Assembly (NCBI GenBank): GCA_014239625.1
Contig: JAAZYN010000114.1
Span: 1 to 8,479, forward strand
DNA length: 8,479 nt
Source: Myxococcales bacterium
GTDB lineage: Bacteria > Myxococcota_A > UBA9042 > PHBI01 > JAAZYN01
Direction of reading: 5' to 3'
Part shown: piece by piece, positions 1 through 7,534 of the stretch
Numbering within the stretch: the first letter of the stretch is position 1
Layout of the letters: every line of letters starts with the position of its first letter
Position numbers and translations under genes: made by a program
Notes under the pieces: generated by a model
What the model saw: the letters and a program-made list of their open reading frames with translations, nothing else
Told to the model about the DNA's origin: nothing
The model's database searches: none

Positions 1-55
1 CTTCTTCTTGGTCTTCTTCTTGGTCTTCTTCTTGGTCTTCTTCTTGGTCTTCTTC
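1..55. repeat. 12-bp perfect tandem repeat encoding a Lys/Thr kinase tail
   Basis: Four identical copies of cttcttcttggt (1-48) plus 7 bases of a fifth; the array reaches the window edge, so its true length is unknown. On the coding (minus) strand each unit reads AAG AAG AAG ACC, giving Lys-Lys-Lys-Thr. The unit is a multiple of three, so gain or loss of copies would change the tail length without breaking the frame. Codon use is identical in every copy, which points to recent expansion by slippage or unequal recombination rather than to slow selection for basic residues. Confidence 0.95.
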
Positions 56-1167
56 GCACCGTTGTCGGATGCGGCGCCGTCGGCCGACGCCATCGAGATC
101 TCGCTGCCCGAGCCACCTTTGGCGGCGAAGTAGATACCCACGCCACCGCCACCCCCGATGACGACGATCAACAACGTGATCCACAGCCACTTGAGGGAGC
201 CCCCCCGGGATGATCCACCACCGTGCGCGAAGCCGGAACTCTGGCTGGGCAAGCCCGGGGTCGGATACTCGCGCACCGCGTCGGGAAAGTCTCGCAGCGC
301 CTGACGAATGTCCCGTTGCAGCTCGGCGGCGGATTGATACCGCGCGTCCGGGTCCTTCTCGGTGCAATTGCGCAAGATCGTTTCAACCCGCGGCGAGATG
401 TCCAACCCCTTGAAGCGGTTGTTGGGCATCTCAATCTCCTCGGTGGTGTGTTTCACCAAGTAGTCGATAGCGCTGTCCGCTTTGAACGGGTGAGCCCCCG
501 TCAACATCTCGTATAGAATGATGCCCAACGCGTAGATATCGGCGCGGACGTCGATCTGCTTGCCCTTGGCTTGCTCCGGAGCCATGTAGCGCGGCGTGCC
601 AAAGACCGAGCCTGCCTGAGTCAATGTGGCCTGGCTCTTGTCTCCCATCATCTTGGCGATACCGAAGTCGAGAACCTTGACGTAGTCAGGGTTGCCGTGG
701 CGGTCGGTCAACATGATGTTGTCGGGCTTCAGGTCTCGGTGGACGATACCGATGTTGTGGGCCTCTATCAGGGCCGCGGAGGCTTGCTCCAGAATCCGAA
801 GCGCCCGCGTCTGATGCATCCGACCACGCTTCAAGTCGTCGGTCAGGTCACGTCCCGACACGAACTCCATCGCGAGATACATCTGCCCCGTGTCGGTCGC
901 TCCGAATACGTACACGCCGACGATGTTCGGGTGGTTCAGCGCGGCGACCGCTCGCGCCTCGCGTTTGAAACGCTCGACAGCCGTTGGGCTCCCTGCGGTG
1001 AGTTCGGGGTGCATGACCTTGATGACCACTTTGCGGCCCATGTCGATCTGCTCTGCCAGGTACACCGCACCCATCCCGCCCGCCCCGAGCTTCTTGATGA
1101 TGCTGAACTGGCTCGCGATGGTCTTGCCAGTGAGGTCCCCGGGTGGGGCCGCTGCGGCCATGTGCAT
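1..1167 (-). CDS. Membrane-anchored Hanks-type Ser/Thr protein kinase, 3' end cut by window edge
   Basis: Transfers ATP phosphate to Ser/Thr of target proteins (PknB-like family). I translated 389 codons without a stop to the left edge, so the C-terminus is missing. Visible motifs: Gly-rich loop GAGGMGAV (28-35), ATP lysine K50 in VVIK, helix-C E70, hinge MEFV (100-103), catalytic HRDLKPDN (143-150; an RD kinase, usually controlled by activation-loop phosphorylation), DFG (167-169), activation-loop T181, T183, S187 and T191, APE (196-198) and the late-lobe Arg R276. A Gly/Ser linker follows, then one hydrophobic helix (about 327-349) and, from K372, a Lys/Thr repeat tail, which should lie outside the cytoplasm. 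Start: ATG at 1167 is the first after an in-frame stop at 1219-1221; ATG at 1161, two codons on, has a slightly better GGGGA ribosome site and may be the real start. Substrates are unknown. It is divergent from the giant TPR gene. Confidence 0.95.
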   Translation of the reverse strand, partial: MHMAAAAPPGDLTGKTIASQFSIIKKLGAGGMGAVYLAEQIDMGRKVVIKVMHPELTAGSPTAVERFKREARAVAALNHPNIVGVYVFGATDTGQMYLAMEFVSGRDLTDDLKRGRMHQTRALRILEQASAALIEAHNIGIVHRDLKPDNIMLTDRHGNPDYVKVLDFGIAKMMGDKSQATLTQAGSVFGTPRYMAPEQAKGKQIDVRADIYALGIILYEMLTGAHPFKADSAIDYLVKHTTEEIEMPNNRFKGLDISPRVETILRNCTEKDPDARYQSAAELQRDIRQALRDFPDAVREYPTPGLPSQSSGFAHGGGSSRGGSLKWLWITLLIVVIGGGGGVGIYFAAKGGSGSEISMASADGAASDNGAKKTKKKTKKKTKKKTKKK

Positions 1168-1231
1168 CCCCGCTGTCTGTGAACGGTCAATCAGGTCGTA
1201 TGTGGGACCGATGGTACGCTAATGCTGCCGA

Positions 1232-1255
1232 GTTTTGTATCCGCTGGGATAAAAC
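1232..1255. promoter_or_regulatory. Imperfect inverted repeat in the divergent promoter region
   Basis: The stretch reads GTTT-TG-TATCC, loop GCTG, GGATA-AAAC. The inner arms TATCC/GGATA and outer arms GTTT/AAAC pair if the two bases TG are bulged. It is AT-rich compared with its surroundings and lies near the middle of the 162-bp space between the divergent kinase and TPR genes. That position suits an operator for a dimeric regulator acting on both genes. No known regulator consensus is recognised, and a chance palindrome is possible. Confidence 0.3.
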
Positions 1256-1290
1256 AGGACCGTCTGGAACAGGGCCAGTAGTGCCGCTGT

Positions 1291-1296
1291 TATAGT
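1291..1296 (+). promoter_or_regulatory. Possible -10 box for the TPR gene
   Basis: TATAGT matches the sigma-70 -10 consensus at five of six bases and lies 33 bases before the ATG at 1330. Transcription from it would start near 1303 and leave a short leader containing the purine-rich GGAAGGG (1310-1316), a plausible if slightly distant ribosome site. No good -35 hexamer is seen at 16-18 bases upstream, so the call rests on the -10 element and its position only. Confidence 0.3.
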
Positions 1297-1329
1297 TCGC
1301 GCACACGCCGGAAGGGTCCCATCATCTAC

Positions 1330-4300
1330 ATGCCGCAACGCTCTGCTCTCACACGGATGGCTCTCACCATCCTCATCGCTCTGTTCGGCCTCACGGGCAT
1401 TGGATGCGGTGGCGCCTCGCTGACCCGCGATCTCATCCCCGAAGTCACCAGCGGAGACGCGAGCCAACGCGAACGTCAGCTGAAACGTCTCATCAAACGG
1501 CAGGGCCACACCGCCGGCAGATACGCAGAGCTCGCCAGCATCCAGCTGACGCTGGGCAAACTTCGAGCCACGCGGACGTCGGTTCAGCGCGCGATCGGGC
1601 TGGACGCCGAGCACGTTGGCGCGATGGTCGTTGGAGCGCGCGCCGCGATCGCATCCGGCGACCCCGAGAGGGCTATACGGTACTACAGGGCAGCCGTAGA
1701 CGCTCGCCCGGGCCTCCGCGAGGCGATCGCCTCAGAGTGGTCTCTCGCCCTCATCGAGGCTGGGCGCGCCCGCGCGGATGCCGGGTCGGCCAGGGGTGCG
1801 TTGGCGGCGCTCGACACGCTCGGCTCCCGACTCCCCGGACGCGCCGCCCCCTTGCGGCGAGAGCGTGGTGAGTTGTTGCTCGACGCGGCGCGTTTGTTCC
1901 TGACACAGGGCGACCACACCCGAGGGGGAAAGGCGTTGAGTCGCGCTACGGCAGCCGGCGCGGACCCGGATCAGCTGGGGTTCCTGCGAGCCGCGCGCAA
2001 GCTGATCAAGGATGACCTCGCCGGCGCCCGAAAGGACTTCGAAGCGTGGGTCAATCAGAACCCCTCCGCCAAACGCTGGGACGCCGTTGGCGACTTCTGC
2101 CGGCGCCAGCGGAGGTACCAGATGGCGTTGGAGGCCTACCGGAGAGGGGAGACGACCGGGAGAGCGTCGCTGTTGAGGCTGGCATCGGTGGCGCTCAAAG
2201 CCAAGAGACCCTCTGTGACCCAGAGCGCGTGGCGGCAGCTGGCAGATCTGGAGACCAAGGCCCATGGCGTCAGTTCAGGTGCCGAGATGCTCGTGCGGGG
2301 CGCCCGTGAGTTGGAGGACCGAGCATACCTTAAGGCCGCTCACGCCCTGTACATGGAGGCCACTACCCGAGCCCCTGGCCACTGGACAGTGATCCGCGAC
2401 GTCGGCCAGTTCCTGACTGAGCGCTACGATCGCGGTGTGGACGTTCCCGAGCTGCTCCGCCGCCATCTGGACGCGACGGCCTGGTCGGTCGCGGCGGTGA
2501 CCCGCTCGATCGAGCTCCTCAAGGCGTCGCAACAAGTCATCGAAGCCAGCCGCCTGATCGGCGAGGCCCAGAGACGGCCCGGCGCCGTCGCAGCTCTCTG
2601 GCTGCACCAAGCCGATCTGCTGCACTTGCAACAGAACGTGCGCGATCGCGACAAAGCGCTCGGTGCGTACGTCCACCGGGCCGGGCCGAACAAGCTCCGG
2701 GTGTTGACGCTGGCGGGCAACGCCTGGCTGCGTTTCAGGGTCCTCAGCCAGGCGGAGACGCTGGCACGCGCCGCATACGCCAAGGCTCCGAACGACCCCT
2801 CGGCGGCCCTGCTGATGGCGGCTGTGCACCGTACGCAAGGACGCGGACGCGCCGCTGCCCGGGTCTTGAAGCGATACTTGAAGGGCGCCGACGACCCGGC
2901 CAGAGCGGCTCTGGATGTTGGTCGCCGATACTACGAGCGCAATCGATTCCAATCGGCGATTCGGTTCCTGAGGGAGGCGGCCGGCGCTGAGGACAAGGAC
3001 GTGCAGCGGCAGGCACACGAGTTGCTCTTTGAGCTCTATTTTCAAGGCCCCTCCGCGAGCAGGAGTGTGGCGGCCCGCCATCTAAGAGCCTGGATGCGGC
3101 TGCTCGGCGACGCCGCGAAGCGAGAGCGGATGCTGCGGCGCATGCTGGAAGACACGGCCGGCAACAGCTCGGTCATCACGGTGCGTCTGGAGGCCATCCG
3201 CCAGCTCTTGGTGGTCCACCCCAAAGAGGCGGCGCTGTGGGCGGAGCAGGGTGACGTCCACATCTCCAGCGGCCGGTACGCAGAAGCTCGTCGCAGCTTC
3301 GACAAGGCGCTGGCCTTCTCCGGACGCCGCGCCAAGGACGCTCAGCGGTACGGCGACCGCTTCGCCGGATCGAGCCAGGATACACACGCCCTTCACTTCT
3401 ACGACCTGCTGGCTCCCGAGGAGTTTGTCGGAGACCCGTCAGCCCACGTCGCGCTCGGCGAGCGGTATGACCGGCATGGCCGCCGGGAACGTGCGACACG
3501 TCACTATCGACTTTACCTGAGAGAGCTGTTGCGCAAGTCGTCCGCGGAGCCGCTGGCGCGATTCGGCGAGAGGATGCTCAAGATCCGGCGAACGACGCTG
3601 GCGGTGAAAGCCTTCGAGGCGGCGCTCAAGAGAAACCAGCGCGAGCGGAGAGCTCTCAAGGGGCTCGGGAGCGCGTTGCTACGTCAAGGTGATGTGAAGG
3701 CGGCCCGGCTGGTGCTGGAGCGGTACATCGGCCACCATACGACACGGCGGAGCAAGCGAACCGCGCTCTCCGAGGTCGCCACGGAGTTCGAATCGGCCGG
3801 CGCGCTGAGTGACGCCGCGCGGGTCCTGGAAGAGCTGATGGCTCACGAGAGCAACCGCGCCGCGAGGACATTGCCGCGAGTCGCGCGGCTGTATCGGCGC
3901 ATGGGTGACCACCAGCGGCTCACACAGCTCGGTCGCCTCTACACCGGCCTGGCGACACCTGAGCGGGCGGAGCCAGTGATCGCGGTGGCCCGGGAGCTCG
4001 AGAAGGCTGGCCTGGGCGTGCGGGCCTACGCCCTCCTCGAGGAGGCCCTGAACAGCCGCCGAATCAGAGGGACAAGCTCTAGACAACGACGCTACAAAAG
4101 GGCCCTGATGGAGGCCGCCGGGGTGAACGCCCTGAAGCGGGGCGACGTGGCCAACGGGTTGAAGCAATTCAGCGCTCTCGCGTTGGCAAAGAACGAGCGA
4201 GCGAGCGAGTGGCGGCGGCTCGGCGAGCGTATCGCCAAGGCCGGCTACCCTGCCTCCGCGGCCAAGTTCCTGGACCACCCACTGACTCAAGCCCACGTCG

Positions 4301-7300
4301 ACGCGAGCCTGTTCGTGGCACGCGGGCGGTATCGGCTACAGGCCGGACAGCTCGAGGACGCGCACGAGGACTTCCTCGAGGCCCTCGCCAGGACCATGTC
4401 CGTGACCAAAGTGCTGACACAGATCGAGACCATCTATCGAAGCAACGGCCAGGTGAAGAGGCTGCGCGTCATCCTCGCCCGCGCTGCCCAGCTGATTCCC
4501 GCCCGGTCGCAGCACGTCTTGTCGCTCGGACGCCTCCTCCTCGACGAGGGCCATCTGGCTGAGGCGTCACAGGCCTTCCAGCGCTTCCTGTCGGTCAAAG
4601 AGCGTGGCCAACTCGACGTCGCTCGCGCCTACGCCAAGGCGGGCCTCCCGAAGCTCGCGTTAGCGCATTATGCGCGATGCTACGCGCACACCAAGCAAGG
4701 CTCCGGAGCGCTCCGAGAGGCCGCCAAGCTGCTCACCCAGTTGGGAAGCACCGACCAGCTCGATCACCACGTCCAGCGCTTCCTGCTGGCCGCTGACGAC
4801 CCGGGTCGCGGGTTCCGACAGGTGGCGGAGATTTGGCACGACGTGGCCGGAGATCCGAAGAAGGCGTTGACGTGGCTGAGGCGCGCCTGGGAGTCCGATC
4901 CCAACATCCATGACCACCTGCGAATGGGCCGCCTGGCGCTGATCTCCGGAGACCGCGGCGTCGCGATCGCCGAATTCGAGCGATACATCGCCAGGAATCT
5001 CGCCCGAAGCAGCGATGGCGGAGCCGCGTTGATCCAGCCGGTGACCAGCGTGATCACCCACTTCGTGACCCGCGGCGAGCATGGGGAAGCGTTGGCGATG
5101 ATCGACCGCGTCAGCGACATGCTTGGCGGGAGTCCGTGGCTCACGGCCAAGCGCGTTCAGCTCATGATCGCCAAGGGCGAGGTCACTGAGGCCCTGCAGC
5201 TCTTGGCGACCCATCCGAAGCTGCTGTCGAAGGTGGTCACCGAAGCTCCCGGGATCATCGAGGCGCTGGTGGCCCGCGATCGACTCGCCGAGGCCCTGGC
5301 GGTGGTAAAGCAGGTGCTTGCGACGCACCGAAGCACGCCGCTGACCAAATGGCAGGTCCGACTGCAGGCTCGACTGGGCCTGTTGGAAGACGCCTCCGCG
5401 ACGGCCGCGACCATCGCCCGTGACGGCGCGCCGAGCCTACACTTCGACGCCGGCCAGCTGTTGTTCCGCGAGGGGGTCTTGGGGTCCGCCCACAAACACC
5501 TCCTTGCGGTTGTCAAGCAGCGGGGCGGGGACGGCTCCAAGCCGTTGAAGAAGGGACATCGCGAACGCCTGGCCCATGCCACGACCCTGCTCATCAACGG
5601 CCGCACCCATCAGGGGGGGCCCCTCGCGGCCAACGTGCGCAAGGAGCTCCTGGCGGAGGCCGCCGACACCGGCGATGACCTGATGGCGAGCTACTCGCTG
5701 CAGGCCCGAGTCCACTATGACGCGGGAGACTACCGATCGGCGCTGGTCGCGCTGGACCGGGCCATGTCGCTGAGCCCCGTGGACCAGTCACTCCGCAACA
5801 GGATGTTCGAAGCCTGCATCATGCTCGATGACGGCGCCGGCCTCTTCCGGCGCCTCGAGGCCCTCCCCAGGATCGCGAGCCGGGGCGCCGAGCTGGAGGT
5901 GATCGCCTTTCTGGCCGAACAGATGAACCAGCCACGCATCGCGCTGGAGGCCGTCGAGCGGGCCCTCCAGACCCGCTCGGGCAACACCAGGGTCCGCTTG
6001 CGGGCGGTGGAGCTCGCCATGACCGCCGGCGACGAGGATGCCGTCGAGCGGCACGCGGTGGCCTACGCCAAGTCACTGCGGCGCTCGAAACGATCGTACG
6101 TGACGCTGGCGTCATTGGCTTCCCAGCATCTGTACTTCCGATATGCGGAGCGTTGGGCGGCGCACGCGGAAGGGGTAGCCGGGCTCGATCGGCATGTGCT
6201 GAACCTCATACACCTCGGCATCGCGCTCCACCGCAGAGACGACCTCATGACCGCCAAATGGTCAGCGGCCGTGCTCAAGGACGCCCCGGATGGGCGAATC
6301 GCGCGACTCCAGATCGCTGAGCTCTTGACAGAGCTGGGCGGGCCCGCGCAACAGATGTTGGACGTCCTCGCCCCTCTGTTGGCCGACCGACAGCAGATCC
6401 CGGCGAAGGTGTTGAAGCTCGCGATCCCCGCCGCGTGGCGCGCAGGCCGCAGCGCGGACGCCCGCCAGTACCTGGAGCTGCTGGCGCGCCGACATCGCGG
6501 CGAGTTGTCCAAGCATGACTCGCGGCATATGGCGGAAGCCCTGCTGTCTGAAGCCGGCGCGGCGAAGGACGTGGCCGGTGTGGCCCTGGTGATGGACCTC
6601 TTTGCCGCGCAAGGCAGCGTCGCCCGCGTGTTCCGCGATGGCAGCGCCGTGCCCGGCCAGGTCGTGCTGCTGAGGGCTCTGGCTCGGATCTGCGAGCGGC
6701 TGCATGGCGACTGGGATACGAGCACCAACAAGGCGTTCGCGGCGCTCCTACGGAGCCGAATATTTTCCCACAAATGGGTGCGTGGCCTGGCGACCGAAGA
6801 CATGGCGCGCGTCGAGCGCGCGCTCCACGTACTCGAAGGCCACCAGGAGGCAGCCCTCGCAGGGTACGACCGGGCGCTGACGCGGCGACCGGCGAGCACT
6901 ACCATGGCAAACAACGTGGCCTACGAGTTGGCCGAAGCCGGGCGCGAGCTGCCGCGAGCGCTGAAGTTGGTCGAGCGTGCCCTGGCGCTGCTCCAGCCCT
7001 TCACGAACACGGGGGAGAGGCGGCGCGACGGTGACTCCCTGTCCATGTACCTCGACACCCATGCCTGGGTTCTCTACAAGATGGGCCGACACAAAGAAGC
7101 CCTCGCCACCCAGCGGCGGGCGGTGCGCCTCGGGCGGCGCCCGTCGCTCAAGACGCAGGACGACGGCGCCCTGGGGAGCTTGAGAGCGCTGTTTCCCCTG
7201 TTCACGACCACCCAGAGCCTGGAGACAGAGGTGCTCTATCATCTCGGTGTGATCCAACGGGCGAACAAGCTGGAGAGTTCAGCCCGCAACACCTTCCGGG

Positions 7301-7374
7301 ACTGCGCACGCCGAGACCCGTCGTCGTTTTACTCAAAAAAATGCCGCGCCGAGCTGACCGAGCCGCCGAGATAG
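1330..7374 (+). CDS. Giant exported TPR-repeat protein, probable lipoprotein (2014 aa)
   Basis: TPRs are paired helices of about 34 residues that stack into a peptide-binding superhelix. Recognisable units occur along the whole chain, for example near residues 63-96, 97-130, 635-665, 773-806, 994-1025, 1063-1091, 1458-1488, 1859-1890 and 1909-1940 (DTHAWVLYKMGRHKEAL, a common C-terminal TPR type). No catalytic domain is seen. The N-terminus has an export signal: basic residues R4 and R9, a hydrophobic core (about 10-24), then C26 in TGIGC, a relaxed lipobox; cleavage by signal peptidase I just after it is the alternative. The product is therefore probably periplasmic or outer-membrane attached. 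Start: ATG 1330 keeps the basic n-region, which the next in-frame ATG (1357) would lose; GGAAGGG at 1310-1316 is the likely ribosome site. The gene is divergent from the kinase and convergent with miaA. The family is clear, the specific function unknown. Confidence 0.93.
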   Translation: MPQRSALTRMALTILIALFGLTGIGCGGASLTRDLIPEVTSGDASQRERQLKRLIKRQGHTAGRYAELASIQLTLGKLRATRTSVQRAIGLDAEHVGAMVVGARAAIASGDPERAIRYYRAAVDARPGLREAIASEWSLALIEAGRARADAGSARGALAALDTLGSRLPGRAAPLRRERGELLLDAARLFLTQGDHTRGGKALSRATAAGADPDQLGFLRAARKLIKDDLAGARKDFEAWVNQNPSAKRWDAVGDFCRRQRRYQMALEAYRRGETTGRASLLRLASVALKAKRPSVTQSAWRQLADLETKAHGVSSGAEMLVRGARELEDRAYLKAAHALYMEATTRAPGHWTVIRDVGQFLTERYDRGVDVPELLRRHLDATAWSVAAVTRSIELLKASQQVIEASRLIGEAQRRPGAVAALWLHQADLLHLQQNVRDRDKALGAYVHRAGPNKLRVLTLAGNAWLRFRVLSQAETLARAAYAKAPNDPSAALLMAAVHRTQGRGRAAARVLKRYLKGADDPARAALDVGRRYYERNRFQSAIRFLREAAGAEDKDVQRQAHELLFELYFQGPSASRSVAARHLRAWMRLLGDAAKRERMLRRMLEDTAGNSSVITVRLEAIRQLLVVHPKEAALWAEQGDVHISSGRYAEARRSFDKALAFSGRRAKDAQRYGDRFAGSSQDTHALHFYDLLAPEEFVGDPSAHVALGERYDRHGRRERATRHYRLYLRELLRKSSAEPLARFGERMLKIRRTTLAVKAFEAALKRNQRERRALKGLGSALLRQGDVKAARLVLERYIGHHTTRRSKRTALSEVATEFESAGALSDAARVLEELMAHESNRAARTLPRVARLYRRMGDHQRLTQLGRLYTGLATPERAEPVIAVARELEKAGLGVRAYALLEEALNSRRIRGTSSRQRRYKRALMEAAGVNALKRGDVANGLKQFSALALAKNERASEWRRLGERIAKAGYPASAAKFLDHPLTQAHVDASLFVARGRYRLQAGQLEDAHEDFLEALARTMSVTKVLTQIETIYRSNGQVKRLRVILARAAQLIPARSQHVLSLGRLLLDEGHLAEASQAFQRFLSVKERGQLDVARAYAKAGLPKLALAHYARCYAHTKQGSGALREAAKLLTQLGSTDQLDHHVQRFLLAADDPGRGFRQVAEIWHDVAGDPKKALTWLRRAWESDPNIHDHLRMGRLALISGDRGVAIAEFERYIARNLARSSDGGAALIQPVTSVITHFVTRGEHGEALAMIDRVSDMLGGSPWLTAKRVQLMIAKGEVTEALQLLATHPKLLSKVVTEAPGIIEALVARDRLAEALAVVKQVLATHRSTPLTKWQVRLQARLGLLEDASATAATIARDGAPSLHFDAGQLLFREGVLGSAHKHLLAVVKQRGGDGSKPLKKGHRERLAHATTLLINGRTHQGGPLAANVRKELLAEAADTGDDLMASYSLQARVHYDAGDYRSALVALDRAMSLSPVDQSLRNRMFEACIMLDDGAGLFRRLEALPRIASRGAELEVIAFLAEQMNQPRIALEAVERALQTRSGNTRVRLRAVELAMTAGDEDAVERHAVAYAKSLRRSKRSYVTLASLASQHLYFRYAERWAAHAEGVAGLDRHVLNLIHLGIALHRRDDLMTAKWSAAVLKDAPDGRIARLQIAELLTELGGPAQQMLDVLAPLLADRQQIPAKVLKLAIPAAWRAGRSADARQYLELLARRHRGELSKHDSRHMAEALLSEAGAAKDVAGVALVMDLFAAQGSVARVFRDGSAVPGQVVLLRALARICERLHGDWDTSTNKAFAALLRSRIFSHKWVRGLATEDMARVERALHVLEGHQEAALAGYDRALTRRPASTTMANNVAYELAEAGRELPRALKLVERALALLQPFTNTGERRRDGDSLSMYLDTHAWVLYKMGRHKEALATQRRAVRLGRRPSLKTQDDGALGSLRALFPLFTTTQSLETEVLYHLGVIQRANKLESSARNTFRDCARRDPSSFYSKKCRAELTEPPR
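7335..7341 (+). other. A7 run forming an in-phase slippery heptamer (A_AAA_AAA)
   Basis: Near the 3' end of the TPR gene, the codons TCA AAA AAA (Ser-Lys-Lys) form the heptamer A AAA AAA in the phase needed for -1 ribosomal slippage. A shift here would bypass the stop at 7372-7374 and continue to a stop at 7656-7658, adding 105 residues after K2004. I see no strong stimulatory hairpin just downstream. The heptamer is plain in the sequence; its use for frameshifting is only a possibility. Confidence 0.2.
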
Positions 7375-7534
7375 CCCGGATCATTGAAGGCACGTCGAAC
7401 GAACCCAAGGAGGCGCTCGACAACCGGCGGGACGGACGGCGGTGGGGTGGGCGAGCGCGACACGACGATGAGCGACACCCTCGTCGGGAGACAGCTCGGC
7501 GAGTCGGCCCAGCTCGACCAGCCAGAGGCCGCGT
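7375..7534. other. Convergent intergenic gap without a clear terminator
   Basis: This gap lies between the stop of the TPR gene and the stop of miaA on the opposite strand. The only hairpin I noticed is CGACGA (7463-7468) pairing with TCGTCG (7481-7486) across a 12-base loop. It has no T-tract on either side, so it is a poor intrinsic terminator. Transcripts may end by Rho or run into each other. No small gene is supported here. Confidence 0.5.

Noticed and set aside
571..1182. Long plus-strand reading frame (about 203 codons) opposite the kinase
   Set aside because: It is antisense to the catalytic domain, whose motifs are complete in the minus frame. Long antisense frames are common in GC-rich genes.
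1219..1614. Minus-strand frame of 131 codons that ends just before the kinase start
   Set aside because: It overlaps the signal peptide and first TPRs of the plus-strand gene and would fill the divergent promoter region. Its product shows no known motif.
2275..3081. Minus-strand reading frame of 268 codons inside the TPR gene
   Set aside because: No recognisable domain and no ribosome site of note; it is explained as a shadow of the GC-rich TPR coding frame.
5613..5619. G7 run inside the TPR gene as a frameshift or phase-variation site
   Set aside because: The frame is open through it and the TPR pattern continues on both sides. A G/C run of seven is expected by chance in a sequence this GC-rich.
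6063..6914. Minus-strand reading frame of 283 codons inside the TPR gene
   Set aside because: Low-complexity Ser/Arg/Ala product with no family motifs. The plus frame shows TPR units across the same span.
7463..7486. Hairpin CGACGA/TCGTCG as an intrinsic terminator
   Set aside because: Only six base pairs with a 12-base loop and no T-tract on either strand.
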